NCBI GenBank assembly: GCA_024803745.1
Contig: JANJXV010000020.1
Coordinates: forward strand, 21,874,777 to 21,938,776
DNA length: 64,000 bases
Origin: Megascapheus bottae
Lineage: Eukaryota; Chordata; Mammalia; Rodentia; Geomyidae
Direction: 5' to 3'
Shown here: piece after piece, positions 12,031 to 23,307 of the stretch
How positions within the stretch are numbered: the first letter of the stretch is position 1
Layout of the letters: every line of letters begins with the position of its first letter
The notes under the pieces: model-generated
Seen by the model: the letters and a program-made list of their open reading frames with translations, nothing else
Database searches by the model: none
Told to the model about the DNA's origin: nothing
Translations under genes and position numbers: made by a program

Positions 12031-12855
12031 TGATCTTGTGATAGTCTTGCACAGACAACTAAAACTTATGAATGCAAGAAGAGTTCCTGGCTTCATTATT
12101 AGTCAATATTGAATACTTTCTCTATGTTCTTCTTTGGAATTCTAATATACACACATATTTTAAATAATTCCAACTACACTTTAAGGAGTAACTCTAAGTA
12201 AATGGTATGGAAGAAAGGATGCTATTATTAGAGTGTATGGATTTTAGCTGTGGATATGTGGCTATATTAAGAAATGAATCATGGCTGTCTTATAGGGAAG
12301 CCTGTCTTTAGCAATCTTCTGATCTATTCATCATCAGCAGATGCTCCCTCTGGGTGTAACCTGAGTGATTACTCCCAGAAAGCTCATAATTGCAGCAATT
12401 AGGGTCTCATGACCTTCAGCATGTTCCTCCTTTAAAAATAAATTTAAAAAAATAAAAAGGAGGGCAGATGGCCAACCATTTAGCATGTGAATGAATATTG
12501 TGATCTCTGAGTAGAATAGTTTCGGCTACATGCACTGGGAAAATGGAAATGTCTATTCACAAACACTGCTCAAAGAGCCGATTAAGTTCTTTTTAAGTTA
12601 ATCCCTCTGCTCACCATACCGAAGCCTCCTTCCTTCTTAAAGCCCTGACTGAGTTGTGCTATACCCAACAATTTACCTGGCACTCTGGAAAAGCAGTAGT
12701 AGCAACTTACTCCTACCTTTCAACTTAAAGCATGTTTTTCTTTGTTTAACAGTACACTAAAAATATTCAGAGAAACAATAACAGATGATAATTGATTAGA
12801 AAAAAAAACATTTGGCCCTTAAAAACAAAGCTGTAAACAGCAATTTACAAAGCTG
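12031..12855. other. Unassigned low-copy DNA
   Basis: No coding or repeat signal is recognised. The 12250-12450 interval is relatively complex sequence and could be tested for conservation. Confidence 0.4.
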
Positions 12856-12859
12856 CTTT

Positions 12860-13098
12860 TAAATGATGCTGATGTCCCAGGCCTGGAATCCTACATTCGC
12901 AGGAGGCTGAAATCTGAGGATTGAGGTTTCAAGCCAGCCCAGGCAGAAACATTCTCATGAGACTTATGTCCAATTAACCACTCAAAAATTGAAAACAGAA
13001 CTAGGGTTCATAGTGGTAGAGCAATAGACTTGAGGGAAAAAAAATCTCAGGGACAGCACCCAAGTCCTGAGTTCAAGGCTCAAAACCAAGAACAAATA
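12860..13098 (+). repeat. 7SL/B1-like + Geo dimeric SINE
   Basis: CAGGCCTGGAATCCTACATT, GAGGCTGAAATCTGAGGATT and GAGACTTATGTCCAATTAAC give the 7SL-type half and linker. GAACTAGGGTTCATAGTGGT and CCTGAGTTCAAGGCTC give the Geo half. The copy is old. Confidence 0.7.
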
Positions 13099-13109
13099 AA
13101 AGTTTCTTT

Positions 13110-13640
13110 TGTTGGCCCACAAATTAACCAAAAGTATGATAAAAGCTAGGCACCCTGTCCCTTATTTTCCATCTGTGACATTTGAATCATTCTCTCTTAG
13201 TCACTTTGTAATCACCTCCAGAAAGACAGGATTTGTCACCTCACAGATAAGGATCATGGGACAAAAGGCAAATTTCCTTTCAGACAGGCAAAGCCATATT
13301 CTTATCATCATGTCACAAAAAGCTAACTCTGTTCCCTAAGATTGGCTGAAAGCAATAGACCACTAGCGGCTAGACAATAGGGACAGACTTGTTCCCCACT
13401 TCCCTCAAGTGATTAAGTGGTTATGACCTTCAGAATAAAGGCCAATCAGGCTTCCACACTTGTGACTGAGGACTATTCTAAGGAAGCATGTCTATCTTAC
13501 CAGTAACTCCAGTCCCTTATCTATTTAAAGCAAACCTTAAAATATGATCTTCCAGAGGCTGCCTTGTAATCAGTCGGCTTTTTCTGTCATTCAACATGTC
13601 TCTTCAGTTGGTATATGGGGCCAGACCTGATGTATGAAAG
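13110..13640 (+). repeat. Possible LTR/ERV-derived sequence
   Basis: The sequence has promoter-like and LTR-like composition: a CCAATC-containing block near 13442, a TATTTAAAG box near 13522, and pyrimidine-rich sequence after it. No boundaries, TSD or retroviral coding remnants could be fixed. Unrelated single-copy DNA remains possible. Confidence 0.2.
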
Positions 13641-13829
13641 TCATGGAGGTTGGATCTTGGGTCAAAAAACCTGGATTTTTTTTCAACATAGACAGAGTTC
13701 TTTGGGGATTTCTTTGTCCTTTTCAACTTTATGCAAAAATCTTGATACAGTTAAAATTTTGATACTGTACAAAGTAACCAAAAAAGATGTTTGTGCTAGG
13801 CTCTTTTGTTATCTGGGAATTAGACTATG

Positions 13830-14470
13830 AGATACAATAAAGCCACATATTAAGAGGTCTTTATTAGAAAGCCAGTTAACTGCAAGTGGACACATATCTC
13901 CAGAAAACTTGTAACCTCAAATACACTTCACTCCGTTAGAAAACTGAGCTGTGAGGAAGAAAGAGCAGAAAAACAATCTCAACAAACCTGAGCAGCTCTA
14001 ATGGAGACCTGTGGAGGGATGCCATGGTGACCAGAGGAAAATCAGGAGATATGGTACAAAATGGTGGCCGAGATGGTTGAGGCCTAAATAGAGTTATGGT
14101 CAGGAAGCAAGATGTGGACGGAGGCAGTGGGGAGTGGCATGGAGGGGGCAGCTAGGGACACTTTCAAATTCATGGCATAGTACTGGCAAATCTAGTAACC
14201 TGCTGTCCAAGTCCCTGCCCCTGCTTCTAGAAATTAAGGCACACTCATCCTCTGGAGATGGGAACATTTTTTTCTTCCACCAGAAAGACAAGATGGAGTT
14301 GGTTAGACCCAATTCTCTAAAATCCACCACATTCCAAGATGGTGCCAATCAGACTCAGTATTCTTATTTCATTTTGAATTAAATCATGGCCCCAACTTTG
14401 TATCTTTGTACTTTTATCTGAGGTATTTCCTGCTGCTGTCACTTTACTTTGGCTGCAGCAAAGGAAAGTA
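13830..14470. repeat. Possible LTR-derived sequence (tentative)
   Basis: Phrases such as ACAAAATGGTGGCCGAGATG and CCAAGATGGTGCCAATCAG resemble the 'aagatggcgcc' motifs common in old rodent LTRs. I could not define ends or orientation. Confidence is low. Confidence 0.2.
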
Positions 14471-14477
14471 TCTTGTG

Positions 14478-14868
14478 TGGTAGGTAAACTCCCCCTCACC
14501 CTGAGGCAGTCTGTGGAAAGCAGTTTGGAAATTTCTCAGAAAACACTCCATCATCCAGAAATATCACTCTTGGGTACTGATCATAAAGATTACAAATCAG
14601 CCATTTGCACAACCATCTTTACTGCTGCATTATTCACCATAGCCAAGGTACAGAAACAGCCCACATGACCCACAATAGAAAAACAGATCAAGAAAGTGTG
14701 GTATATATACACAATGAAATTTTACTCATGGATTAGAAAGAATGATATAATGTTATTCGCAAAGAAATAGATGGATCTGGAAAAAACAATGCAAGTGAAG
14801 TCAGGCTGAGATAGACAAAAGGGTACATGTTTTCTCAAATATGTTGAAGGCAGATCTAATTTATAAAT
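14478..14868 (+). pseudogene. LINE-1 ORF2 C-terminal fragment, old subfamily
   Basis: The order of blocks is that of ORF2's last 130 residues: TCTGTGGAAAGCAGTTTGGA, ATTTCTCAGAAAACACTCCA, AACCATCTTTACTGCTGCAT, TTCACCATAGCCAAGGTACA, ATTAGAAAGAATGATATAAT, TGCAAGTGAAGTCAGGCTGA. Its spelling differs from the young L1s at 38-40 and 60 kb, so it derives from an older lineage. Stops and frameshifts are present. Confidence 0.75.
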
Positions 14869-14897
14869 ATACAAGTGAACAAATATGCATTTATTTT

Positions 14898-15136
14898 GTG
14901 CCACTCCTGGGGGTGGCACTTGAACTTAGGGCATGGATGCTGATTTTGAGTTTCTTTCACTCAAGGATAATGCTCTACCACTTGAGCCACAGCTCTATTT
15001 CTGACTTTTTTCTGAGTAGTTTATTGGAGATAAGAGTCTCACAGATTTTCCTGCCTGGGCTGGCTTTGAACCACAATCCTCAGATCTCGGCCTCTGGCGT
15101 AGGACTGCAGTAGGCCGAGTAGGACAGCAAGTGTGA
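14898..15136 (-). repeat. 7SL/B1-like + Geo dimeric SINE, antisense
   Basis: In reverse orientation, the Geo half (TTGAACTTAGGGCATGGATG, CTCTACCACTTGAGCCACAG) comes first, then the linker GGAGATAAGAGTCTCACAG and the 7SL half (CCTGCCTGGGCTGGCTTTGA, CAATCCTCAGATCTCGGCC). The terminal ~35 bp, normally ending in GCCACC..., are scrambled. Confidence 0.8.
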
Positions 15137-15765
15137 CCCGTCATTGCCCAGCTACTATTAAACATTAATGACAAAATTTCAGAAGACACATGCACTAGTG
15201 AACAAATCTTAAGATACTTGATTTATTTCAGATTTGTAAAATAATCTTAATAGCTTTTGAAACACTTTGAGTGAAGACGAGTCTTTCTTTACTTGTGCAA
15301 CATCTCAACAATAAGTCAGATTGATGGAAAAAAGAATCACTCTTTTTCCATTTCTTAGAGTTCTCAGCCTCCTTTTCAAGAAAACCATAATAATGATTTC
15401 ATTTCTTCTAGAACCAATCCTACTACTTTCTAGGAAAAAAAATGGTGATGTTGGGACCCAAAACCCATAAGCTTCATAAAGTGGGTGTGTATCACTGAGC
15501 TTTACCTTCAACTCCTAAATAATCTCTTCAAATTTCTTATACTGCATATACATGTATGAAATATCACAGTGAAGCCTTTCTGAATAATTAACATACATTA
15601 GAAAACCAATGAAAGACAGAAACTTATAAAAGATCATCTCTAGGATGAGCAGGCAGAGCAAATGAGGAGGGCAAAAGAAGGCAAATGTGGTCATAGAAGA
15701 GAGTAAATATGCACATGGGTGAGAATGGAAGGATGAAACTTATTGGTTGAAGAAGGGAGGAGGGC

Positions 15766-15978
15766 TCGGTGTGGTGGCTCACGCTTGTAATCCTAGCTAG
15801 TCAGGAGGCTGAGATCTGAGGATCAGGGTTCAAAGCCAGTCTGGGCACAAAAGAACCTGAGACTCTTATCCCCAATTAATCTCTAGAAAACAGGAAGTGG
15901 GGCTTGGCTCAAGTAGCTAAGAGCTTAAGAGCTCAGGGACATCGCGAAGGCCCAGAGTTCAAGCCCCATAATCCACAA
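15766..15978 (+). repeat. 7SL/B1-like + Geo dimeric SINE
   Basis: This is one of the best-preserved copies: GGCTCACGCTTGTAATCCTA, GAGGCTGAGATCTGAGGATC, GAGACTCTTATCCCCAATTA, then the Geo half (GTGGGGCTTGGCTC, TTAAGAGCTCAGGGAC, CCAGAGTTCAAGCCCC). It runs straight into the microsatellite that replaces its A-tail. AGAAGGGAGGA on the left (15751-15761) and the AGAAGAGGGAGGA at the right end of the microsatellite look like the TSD with a small length difference. Confidence 0.88.
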
Positions 15979-15980
15979 AA

Positions 15981-16048
<68 letters not shown>

Positions 16049-16188
16049 AGGAAGGAAGGAAGGAAGGAAGGAAGGAAGGAAGGAAGGAAGGAAGGAAGAG
16101 AAGAGAAGAGAAGAGAAGAGAAGAGAAGAGAAGAGAAGAGAAGAGAAGAGAAGAGAAGAGAAGAGAAGAGAAGAGAAGAGAAGAGGGA
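15979..16188 (+). repeat. (GAAA)n(GAAG)n(GAAGA)n microsatellite in SINE tail
   Basis: Three blocks of purine repeat follow each other: AAAG units to about 16048, GAAG units to about 16097, and AAGAG units to about 16184. All six-frame ORFs over this stretch are low-complexity artefacts. Position directly after the Geo 3' end shows it grew from the SINE A-tail. Confidence 0.95.
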
Positions 16189-16189
16189 G

Positions 16190-16750
16190 GATACAGGAGA
16201 GTAACAAAGGAATTGAATCTGTTCAAGGTACACTGTATGCATCTACAGCCATGACAAAAATGAAATGCTTTTGTGTAACTAACTGATAAAAAAGGAAAAC
16301 CACAATATCATTAACATTGCCCTCTATCATTATAATGAGGACAAGCATTTAGTTTATTAACCTCAGTGGTTGAAGAGTGTAAAACAGAACAATGTTCAAA
16401 AGCCAGAGTGACAGAGCCAGTGAAATTAATATTATTTAGAAATTCTATTTAAAAAGAAAGTCAGGATGTTTTGATGACTTTTAATGATATAGCTATTCCT
16501 TTCTTTGTATTAGTTTCCTATTTTATATTAAATTATAAAGAATGGGAAATCATTGTTTGCTAGTCAAATTGAGTAAATAATTAAATCCTAAATTGAATAT
16601 TGGCATTGAAATTGTGAATTCAGACTGCACAAGGTACCAGTGAAATATAAATTGGTAAAAAATAGAACTTGATATTTTTCATCTTAAAAAAATTCATTTT
16701 CTCAAACTACATAATTCTTCAAAATGATGGCAAGTGGTGAATCTAACATT
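16190..16750. other. Unassigned AT-rich DNA
   Basis: No coding or repeat signal is recognised. Confidence 0.4.
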
Positions 16751-16754
16751 TTAG

Positions 16755-16965
16755 TAGAAGGATATTCAGGGCATCACTATTTATAATAGTAAAAGCTAGA
16801 AATTGTCAACTTTCTGACAACTGGTAAGTGGTGAAATAAATTATAAATTTATATAAGGAGAATTAGTCATTTGAAAACTCATATTTTCAACTGGAAATTA
16901 TAAGATACAAAACATAGCTTCACTTTATAAAAACAAAACATGAATAGAGAATAAAACATCCACAT
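16755..16965 (+). pseudogene. Old LINE-1 ORF2 C-terminal fragment (tentative)
   Basis: GGGCATCACTATTTATAATA, TAAAAGCTAGAAATTGTC and TGGTGAAATAAATTATAAAT resemble the region of old L1 ORF2 that encodes the 'alfiiakiwnq...' stretch. The copy is highly diverged. Confidence 0.4.
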
Positions 16966-16989
16966 GTAGGTTAAAAATAAATCATATAT

Positions 16990-17010
16990 TTACATATATA
17001 TATATATGCA
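16990..17010. repeat. (TA)n microsatellite
   Basis: TACATATATATATATATGC. Confidence 0.7.
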
Positions 17011-17019
17011 CGTCTAAAA

Positions 17020-17548
17020 GAAAATTTAGGCCAAGTGAACTTTCCTATTTTCTATTTTTCACTCTAATTCCATTCTTTTAACAACTTTAGAAAATTTTAA
17101 GTTTTCTTTAGTCTGTGTTCATTAATATTCTGGTTCATAGAATATAAAATGTAACCCATTATTAACCACAAACAAGGAAAAAATTACTCCTAATTGAATT
17201 ATAGAACCATCTAATTTTATATAATTCATTGTTAAAAAGGTTCAGTTTAAAATCAGTGAAATGTTGAATGGCATTTCTGATATTCTATTTTATATATTGT
17301 TTAGTATAGTTTGCTTTTATATAGAAACAATAGCCATTTTACTCCTTTATTGTTAGAAAAAAAAGCTTTTTCCATGTGGGACTCCCTTGAAAAAGTTGGC
17401 TCTAGTTGAGAACATAATGCTAATTATCTATTTATCAATATAAATTTGATTTTTGTGATAGAGGAATGTATTTTTAAAGTCTTGTGATAACTAGCTACTT
17501 TTATAAAACGTGGCTTACATAACTAATTTCAAATTCTTTTTCTTGTTA

Positions 17549-17550
<2 letters not shown>
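17020..17550. other. Unassigned AT-rich DNA
   Basis: No gene, SINE or LINE signature recognised; composition is very AT-rich. Confidence 0.4.

Positions 17551-17596
<46 letters not shown>
17551..17596 (+). repeat. (TG)n microsatellite
   Basis: About 23 uninterrupted TG units. It abuts the 3' (left) end of an antisense SINE, so it is likely an expanded SINE tail (CA)n on the minus strand. Confidence 0.95.
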
Positions 17597-17597
<1 letters not shown>

Positions 17598-17790
17598 TTG
17601 GATTGAACTCAGGGCCTCATGTTGCCATGTAAGTACTCCATCACTTAAGCCATGGGTACAACCCAGTTTTTGGGTTGATCATTTTCAAAGCAGGACCTCA
17701 CTTACTGCTTGGGCCAGCCTAGGCTGACGTGCTCTTACTGAAAAGTAGGTAAGAGTGAAATTTTGAGCCACTGTGTCTGGCTCAAATTTA
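17597..17790 (-). repeat. B1/ID-type composite SINE, antisense
   Basis: ATTGGATTGAACTCAGGGCC, CATCACTTAAGCCATGGGTA (ID-like half reversed), then AAAGCAGGACCTCACTTACT, GGGCCAGCCTAGGCTGAC and GAGCCACTGTGTCTGGCTC (7SL/B1 half reversed). The copy is old. Confidence 0.6.
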
Positions 17791-17865
17791 TTTTAACAGT
17801 CTTTTCACTCTCAGGTGAGAAAACTTGGTTTAAATATGTTTTAATGTCTGTATGATATATTTGAC

Positions 17866-17902
17866 CATATATATATATATATACATATGTATATGTATAT
17901 AC
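17866..17902. repeat. (TA)n / TATG simple repeat
   Basis: Alternating TA followed by imperfect TATG/TATA units. Confidence 0.8.
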
Positions 17903-18660
17903 TTACATCATCTTGATATTTCACATTTCAAGCAAACACATTCAGTGTTCAGAGTTCACAAAAGCCATTTTTCTATGTGGAAAATATACAGGGTACTGGG
18001 TTAAGATAAAAACTTCATATATTAATGTTATGTTTTTGAAATTTATAAATATCTTCTTTCTTTTTCATTTCCATTCTTTTTTTTTAAAGTGGTTCAGAGC
18101 CTAACAAGATTTTAGATTGCTATGTTGATAATGCCCATCAGAAAACAAAAAGAAAGGGAAGAGAACTGGAGAAGGAAGTCATGGCTTACTTCCAATTACA
18201 ATAAAAGTTAAAAATTCAAAACTTAGCCCTGTGCACAGAAAACATTCCTGATTCAAATACATATACACTGTATAGCTCTCATTCTACCTCTCATTTCTGT
18301 CTGACAAATAGATGGGATTGGGGATGGTAGAGGAAAAGTATAGAAAAAGGTACAGAAAAAGTCTAAAAGCTCTTAAAAGAAACTTCACAGTAAATGCACA
18401 TGAGTTTAAATAGAATATACGACACAGTGAACAAAAAGAAAACCAGGCTTAGATAGTTCCAATAAACTAAATTCAACTATGTCACATATAACAACATAGT
18501 TTATAATTACGCTTGTCTAGAAACTTTACTTGTTTTCCTTTATTAATTGGTCAGTTAGAAATAGGCATAATTCCAGCCTGTTCTGTCTTAACTCCACATA
18601 GATTAAAAGATAGGAAAGCATAGTTTGTAGTTGCAAAGAGAAATAATATTAACATTTCAT
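17903..18660. other. Unassigned AT-rich DNA
   Basis: No coding or repeat signal is recognised. Confidence 0.4.
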
Positions 18661-18664
18661 CTAA

Positions 18665-18665
<1 letters not shown>

Positions 18666-18711
<46 letters not shown>
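18666..18711 (+). repeat. (TG)n microsatellite
   Basis: About 23 GT units in otherwise unique DNA. No SINE adjoins it, unlike the TG tracts at 17.55 and 29.05 kb. Confidence 0.95.
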
Positions 18712-18716
<5 letters not shown>

Positions 18717-20050
18717 ATAATGATGGTAAGAAGAACAGATGGGAATTGTGATAAGATTAAGTTCCTATTTACCGTGTGGTTGCTGTATGATAAGTAATGC
18801 AGCTTAAAGAGCTCAGTATGAACTCTGAAGGGAAAATTGCTGGGTCATATAAGCATGATGGAAAAATCAATGTTTTCCTCTATGTCTATCATGAATGGAA
18901 AGCCTATATAAATGTTTAGCAACAACTGGTAGTTAGCTTTCTTATAAGCAACAAAGTCCTCATTCAGTCCAGGGCTTCATTTTTAATTTTAATTTTTAAG
19001 TCTGAATGCATGTTCTTGAAAGGAAACTAGAAGAGGTAAATGAAAGCCCAAGCCCATCAATATGAGGACTCTCTAAGGCTCTGTTATTTATCCAAAGCAC
19101 AGTTAAGCTAGCTTCAGACCCTCTGAACAGAACAAAAGAACAGTCTGCTAATTCAGTGAAATTTGTAGTGCATAGTGTGTTTTCAACTCTACCTTCCTTA
19201 GGAAACACATTCTCTCTGGGCACCAAATTGTAGAGTCAGAAATGTTTTCCTACAAACCCACGAAGCATACCATTCTTTGAAGTATTAGTCTTCCAACAAG
19301 TCTTTTTTCAATATCCTTGCTAATGGATTTAAATCGAATCTTTTTGTTTAACCAAACTCAGCTAGTAAAAGGAAAGAAGTCAAACACTTCACTCAATGGA
19401 AAAACAAAACCTACAGTATACCAACTATTCAAATAAACACTATTCAGGGAATCCTGTGTGCTACTGAGCCAACTCAGAAAGGCATCCAGTTTCTATCCAA
19501 TGTCAGCTTTTTACCAGACATTTCCAGAATATTCTGACTTAGACTTAGCAAACTGACTATTCAAAACACCTTTACTTTTTTTTCACAGTTCACTCATGAT
19601 TAATAAAAATACAGAACTGACCTTAATTCCAGCCAGGAGTTTCAAGGTATGTTGGATCAAATCAATAATATCTGAAAGAAAAAGAGAAAAATTCTAGGTA
19701 AAATTAAACCAATTGGACAATTCATCTTTTCTTTTTACTAAGTGGAAGAAGGTAAGGTCAGATATGAATTTCTCCTCATGCCATAAACTGCAGTAGCTAA
19801 AACACATTCATTTACAACACAACACATTATTTTCCAAATTACTTTCTAGATTTATTTGAAAATATATACTAATTGCCAAAACTAGATACTATTTTAACTT
19901 TCGACTATTTTTACACATTTTAAAAACATATGACTGTTATATTCTAAAACACCTAATCAAAAAGTATTTAGCACATTGTATTCCTAATATACCACCATTT
20001 CGTTTAGAGAGGGATGTTTAATTAGAAACAATAACATGAATTAATTTGGA
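18712..20050. other. Unassigned low-copy DNA
   Basis: No gene or clear interspersed repeat. ORFs are short and show no recognisable domain. Confidence 0.45.
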
Positions 20051-20055
20051 TCTTG

Positions 20056-20388
20056 CCATAGACTGAATGTTCGTATGCCTAGTTCCCTGCCTAATTCATA
20101 TGCTAAGTTCTAATTCCCAATGTGATGTACTGAACACAGGACTTTGGATGGTAATTAGTATAACTCAGAAATGCAGAAATTGGAACTAAAAGTTAAAACA
20201 CACAAAGTCTCCTTTATCCTTTCTGTCATATGAGGACAGCAAAAATGGAAGCAGCGCACCATGAGCAGACAGAATTGATGACCTTGGCCTCCCCGGCATC
20301 CAGAGCAAGAAGTAAATTTCTATTTTTTTTTAAATAAGAAAACTATCTATGGTATGTTTGTTTTAACATCCCAGGCAGACTAAGACAG
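20056..20388 (+). repeat. MaLR-type solitary LTR (MST/MLT1-like)
   Basis: The sequence follows the ERVL-MaLR LTR pattern: TGCCATAGACTGAATGTTCG at the 5' end, then CTAATTCCCAATGTGATG, GTAATTAGTATAACTC, CATATGAGGACAGCAAAAAT, GACCTTGGCCTCCCC, AAGTAAATTTCTATT, ATCTATGGTATGTTTGTT and CAGACTAAGACA at the 3' end. No internal retroviral sequence adjoins it, so it is a solo LTR. The subfamily name is from memory. Confidence 0.62.
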
Positions 20389-20845
20389 ATTCTTACTGTG
20401 AATAAATGCCCACAAAATGTGTAGATTTATAGTCCAGGACCCTCAATAAGTCTAAAGGCAGCAAACAATCAGGATAATTCCCCTGGCAATTGATGAATAT
20501 TCCTTTTGGTTTCTTAGGTCTCAGCTTTGTCATTAAAATATCCGGAGAAGTAAATATATGGAAAGGCACACTGACAGAGGAAAATAATAGAGAAGGCCAG
20601 TCAAGGACAAAAGCAAAACAAAAAATCTCTGTGCCAAAAGTCAGTGTGTCCTTTGGGCAGAGAGCAAAGAAACAACAGGATGACAGTGATTTTCTTGACT
20701 TGCTTTAGGTCACATGAATGACAAAATTTCCAACTAAAGAGAAGTTATTGTGTAGAAATTCATGTCAGAAATGTTTTACTATTAGACCCTTTGGATAAAC
20801 TCTTAAGTTTATCTAAAACTGAATTATTCAACAAAAGAATAAAAT
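20389..20845. other. Unassigned DNA
   Basis: The largest ORF (20490-20708, plus) has no recognisable domain or codon signature. I see no repeat family. Confidence 0.4.
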
Positions 20846-20849
20846 AAAG

Positions 20850-21072
20850 TGGGATAGTGATGACTTATGCTTATAATCCTAGCTACTTAGGAAGCTAATA
20901 TCTGAGGTACCTGGGGGAAGAAAGTGAGATTCTTATCTCCAAAAAGGAAAAAGAAGAAAAAAGGCTAGAAGTGGTGCTACAGATGAAGTGGTAGAGCTCT
21001 AGCCTTGAGCAAAATGCTCAAAGGCAGTGCTCAGGTCCTGAGTTCAAGCCTCCTGACCAGCACAATTTTTTT
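20850..21072 (+). repeat. 7SL/B1-like + Geo dimeric SINE
   Basis: GCTTATAATCCTAGCTACTT and GGAAGCTAATATCTGAGG mark the 7SL half. GAGATTCTTATCTCC is the linker. GTGGTAGAGCTCTAGCCTTG and CAGTGCTCAGGTCCTGAGTT mark the Geo half. An internal A-rich run (about 20942-20965) lies at the monomer junction. Confidence 0.75.
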
Positions 21073-21229
21073 TTAATTTAAAAATAAAATACAAGAAAGC
21101 AAAGAAAGCTAGTAAACAACAATTGTATATGAGATACTTGATTTTTAATCTTTTTAGGGGTGTGCTTGAGAAAAGTCAGCTTTTTCAAATAAGAATGAAC
21201 TAGCAGGTTGATATATCTTGTAAGAGTTT

Positions 21230-21400
21230 TTTCATCCATATATTTTTATTGTAATTAATAGAAGGGTTACATAATATTCACCAGTGTTACATTATATTCA
21301 GTGTATTACTTCACATGCATTGATACCCTCTCTCATGGCTTTTATTTCTATATCCTGGAGATCCTTTCATTTAGCGTTATACTATCTGGTCTTTGAGAGT
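21230..21400 (-). repeat. L1 3'UTR end, antisense, internally deleted
   Basis: TTTTTATTGTAATTAATAG, GGGTTACATAATATTCACC and ATTGATACCCTCTCTCATG are the reverse of the young L1 3'UTR end (compare 40.2-40.33 kb). It then jumps to TTCTATATCCTGGAGATCC, so about 200 bp of 3'UTR are missing compared with the copy at 22.66 kb. Confidence 0.8.
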
Positions 21401-21767
21401 TTTTAAAAAGAACAGAAGAAAATATGGGGCATTAATGGAGGGACTTGAAAGATAATACATTTTGTACAATTACTGATGTTATTTTATTTTGACACAAATA
21501 TTATTCTACCTTTGAATAAAGTAAATATTTCCTCAGACACATGTTTTTCCAGGATACCAAAGTAAATTCACATAGGAATGAGGAAATATTTTCAACACAT
21601 AAACAACAACAAAATATTAACAGCATCCATTAGGCACCATACCGACTAAACTGAAGTAGTTTACAGCTTCAAAATTAGAGAGTTCTACCTGTCTTTCAGT
21701 GACATTATACCTTTGCAAAGAAGGTTTTTTTTTAATGATATTTGAATATAAATGGGTGTAAATGTCC
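21401..21767. other. Unassigned AT-rich DNA
   Basis: No recognised feature. Confidence 0.4.
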
Positions 21768-22050
21768 TGAGTAGCTAGGACTACAGGCATGAGCCACCAG
21801 AGCCACTCAGATGACTGAGATCTGAGGGTCATAGTTCAAAGCCAGTCAAGAAAGTCCCTGAAACTCTTATCTCCAATAAACTACTCAGAAATAAAATAAC
21901 AGAAGTGGTGCTTCAACTCAAGGGGTAGAACACTAGCTCTGAACCCAAAGAGGCTCAGGGACAGTGCCCAGGCCCTGAGTTCAAGGGCCAAAACCAGCCA
22001 AAAGATCAAGTCAAGAAATAAAGAAAAAAAAAAAAAACAAAACAAGAAAC
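21768..22050 (+). repeat. 7SL/B1-like + Geo SINE with inverted 5' end
   Basis: The first ~39 bp (21768-21806, CCTGAGTAGCTAGGACTACA then GGCATGAGCCACCAGAGCC) are the reverse complement of the usual SINE start. From 21807 the sequence resumes in sense: ACTCAGATGACTGAGATCTG, CAAAGCCAGTCAAG, CTCTTATCTCCAATAAAC, and the Geo half ending CCTGAGTTCAAGGGCC. An A-rich tail follows to about 22050. Confidence 0.75.
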
Positions 22051-22655
22051 ACAAATGGCCATAAAAGAAAATGAGGAACTACTTTTTTTTAATATGGTTC
22101 TAAAATAAGAGGGAACATATTGGAAAGGGCAGTTCTAAGTGTGAGGAACGGGCTCTAAGTGTGGCTGGGTGTACATATCCTATATGCACAATCATATACG
22201 TGAGATTTAGCTAAAAGGACATGTGAATACAAGATGATAGAAGATGTGGAACAAGAGATGAGCATCATACACAGTACACCTTAATCTACTGATTATGTCA
22301 TTATCCTCCAAGGAAAAGGAGATACTGAAAGAGACTTTGTTTAGATCCAAATATTCACTAGATTAAAAGAAATGACAAATGATGTGAGTGCACTTAATAT
22401 CAGAAATTGAAATACTTAAAAATCCTAAAAGTGGTAGATTTTATGTTTCATATTCTTTATGACAGAAAAAAATTTGTGATCATGTTATCCAAAAACCTTA
22501 CCTAGTGTTCTACAAGCTAAACCTGCTCAATAGTATTCTAATACATTGAAAGACGCATTCTCAGGGTGAGGATACTACATTAACTGGAATAGTTTAAAGG
22601 AGTTAGTGCAACTGTTTCATAGAAACAAATGCCTGTTTTTGAGCAGTCCCAAGCA
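22051..22655. other. Unassigned DNA
   Basis: No recognised gene or repeat. Confidence 0.4.
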
Positions 22656-22659
22656 CACC

Positions 22660-23307
22660 CTTTTTCATATATTTTTATTATAATTTATAGAAGGGTTACA
22701 TTATATTCACCAGATAGAAGGTGCATTACTTCACATACATTGATACCCTTTCTCATGTCTTGGTCCCCATTTCCCTCCCCGGACCCCTGCCCCTCATCTT
22801 ATTTTCTCCCCTTGCCTATCCGATTTTAAATAACCAAATAAGCATATATACAATATAACAGATAACAAGGTAAAATACTGTAACAATATGAGATAACCAA
22901 GAGACAGCAAAAGAGATGAGAGACAACATAGTACATCAAGGACAACAATCACTCGTTATATGGCTTTTGTTTCTATATCCTGGACATCCTTTCATTTAGT
23001 GTCATGCTATATGGCCTTATGTATCTAGGTTTTGCTCTATTGTAAACCTCTGCTAGGAGAGCCCAAGGTTTCTACTGATTATGACAAATGAGGGAAACCT
23101 TTGAGCCTATGTTCCTTTGAGTCTGACTTACTTCACTTAACATGATTTTTTTCTAAGTCTTTCCATTTCCTAACAAATGGGGCAATGTTGTTCTTTCTGA
23201 CAGCAGAATTGAATTCCATTGTGTATAAATACCACATCTTGTTGATCCACTCATCAGCTGAGGGGCATCTGGGTTGATTCCATATCTTTTCTATGGTAAA
23301 CAGTGCC
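22660..23307 (-). pseudogene. LINE-1 3' end (ORF2 C-terminus + 3'UTR), antisense
   Basis: Read on the minus strand, ORF2's last ~60 codons occupy roughly 23080-23307 (reverse of TTCCATTGTGTATAAATACC and of CACTTAACATGATTTTTTTC). The 3'UTR then runs to 22660 with its C-rich (antisense G-rich) tract at 22767-22815 and the TTTTTATTATAATTTATAG polyadenylation end. The element is 5'-truncated. AAGCACACCCTT (left, about 22650) and AAGCCGCACCTT (right, 23308) could be a TSD with two mismatches. Confidence 0.85.

Noticed and set aside
15904..16254. Several ORFs of 82-116 codons on both strands
   Set aside because: They translate the GAAA/GAAG/GAAGA microsatellite and give only K/E/R or S/F/L low-complexity peptides.
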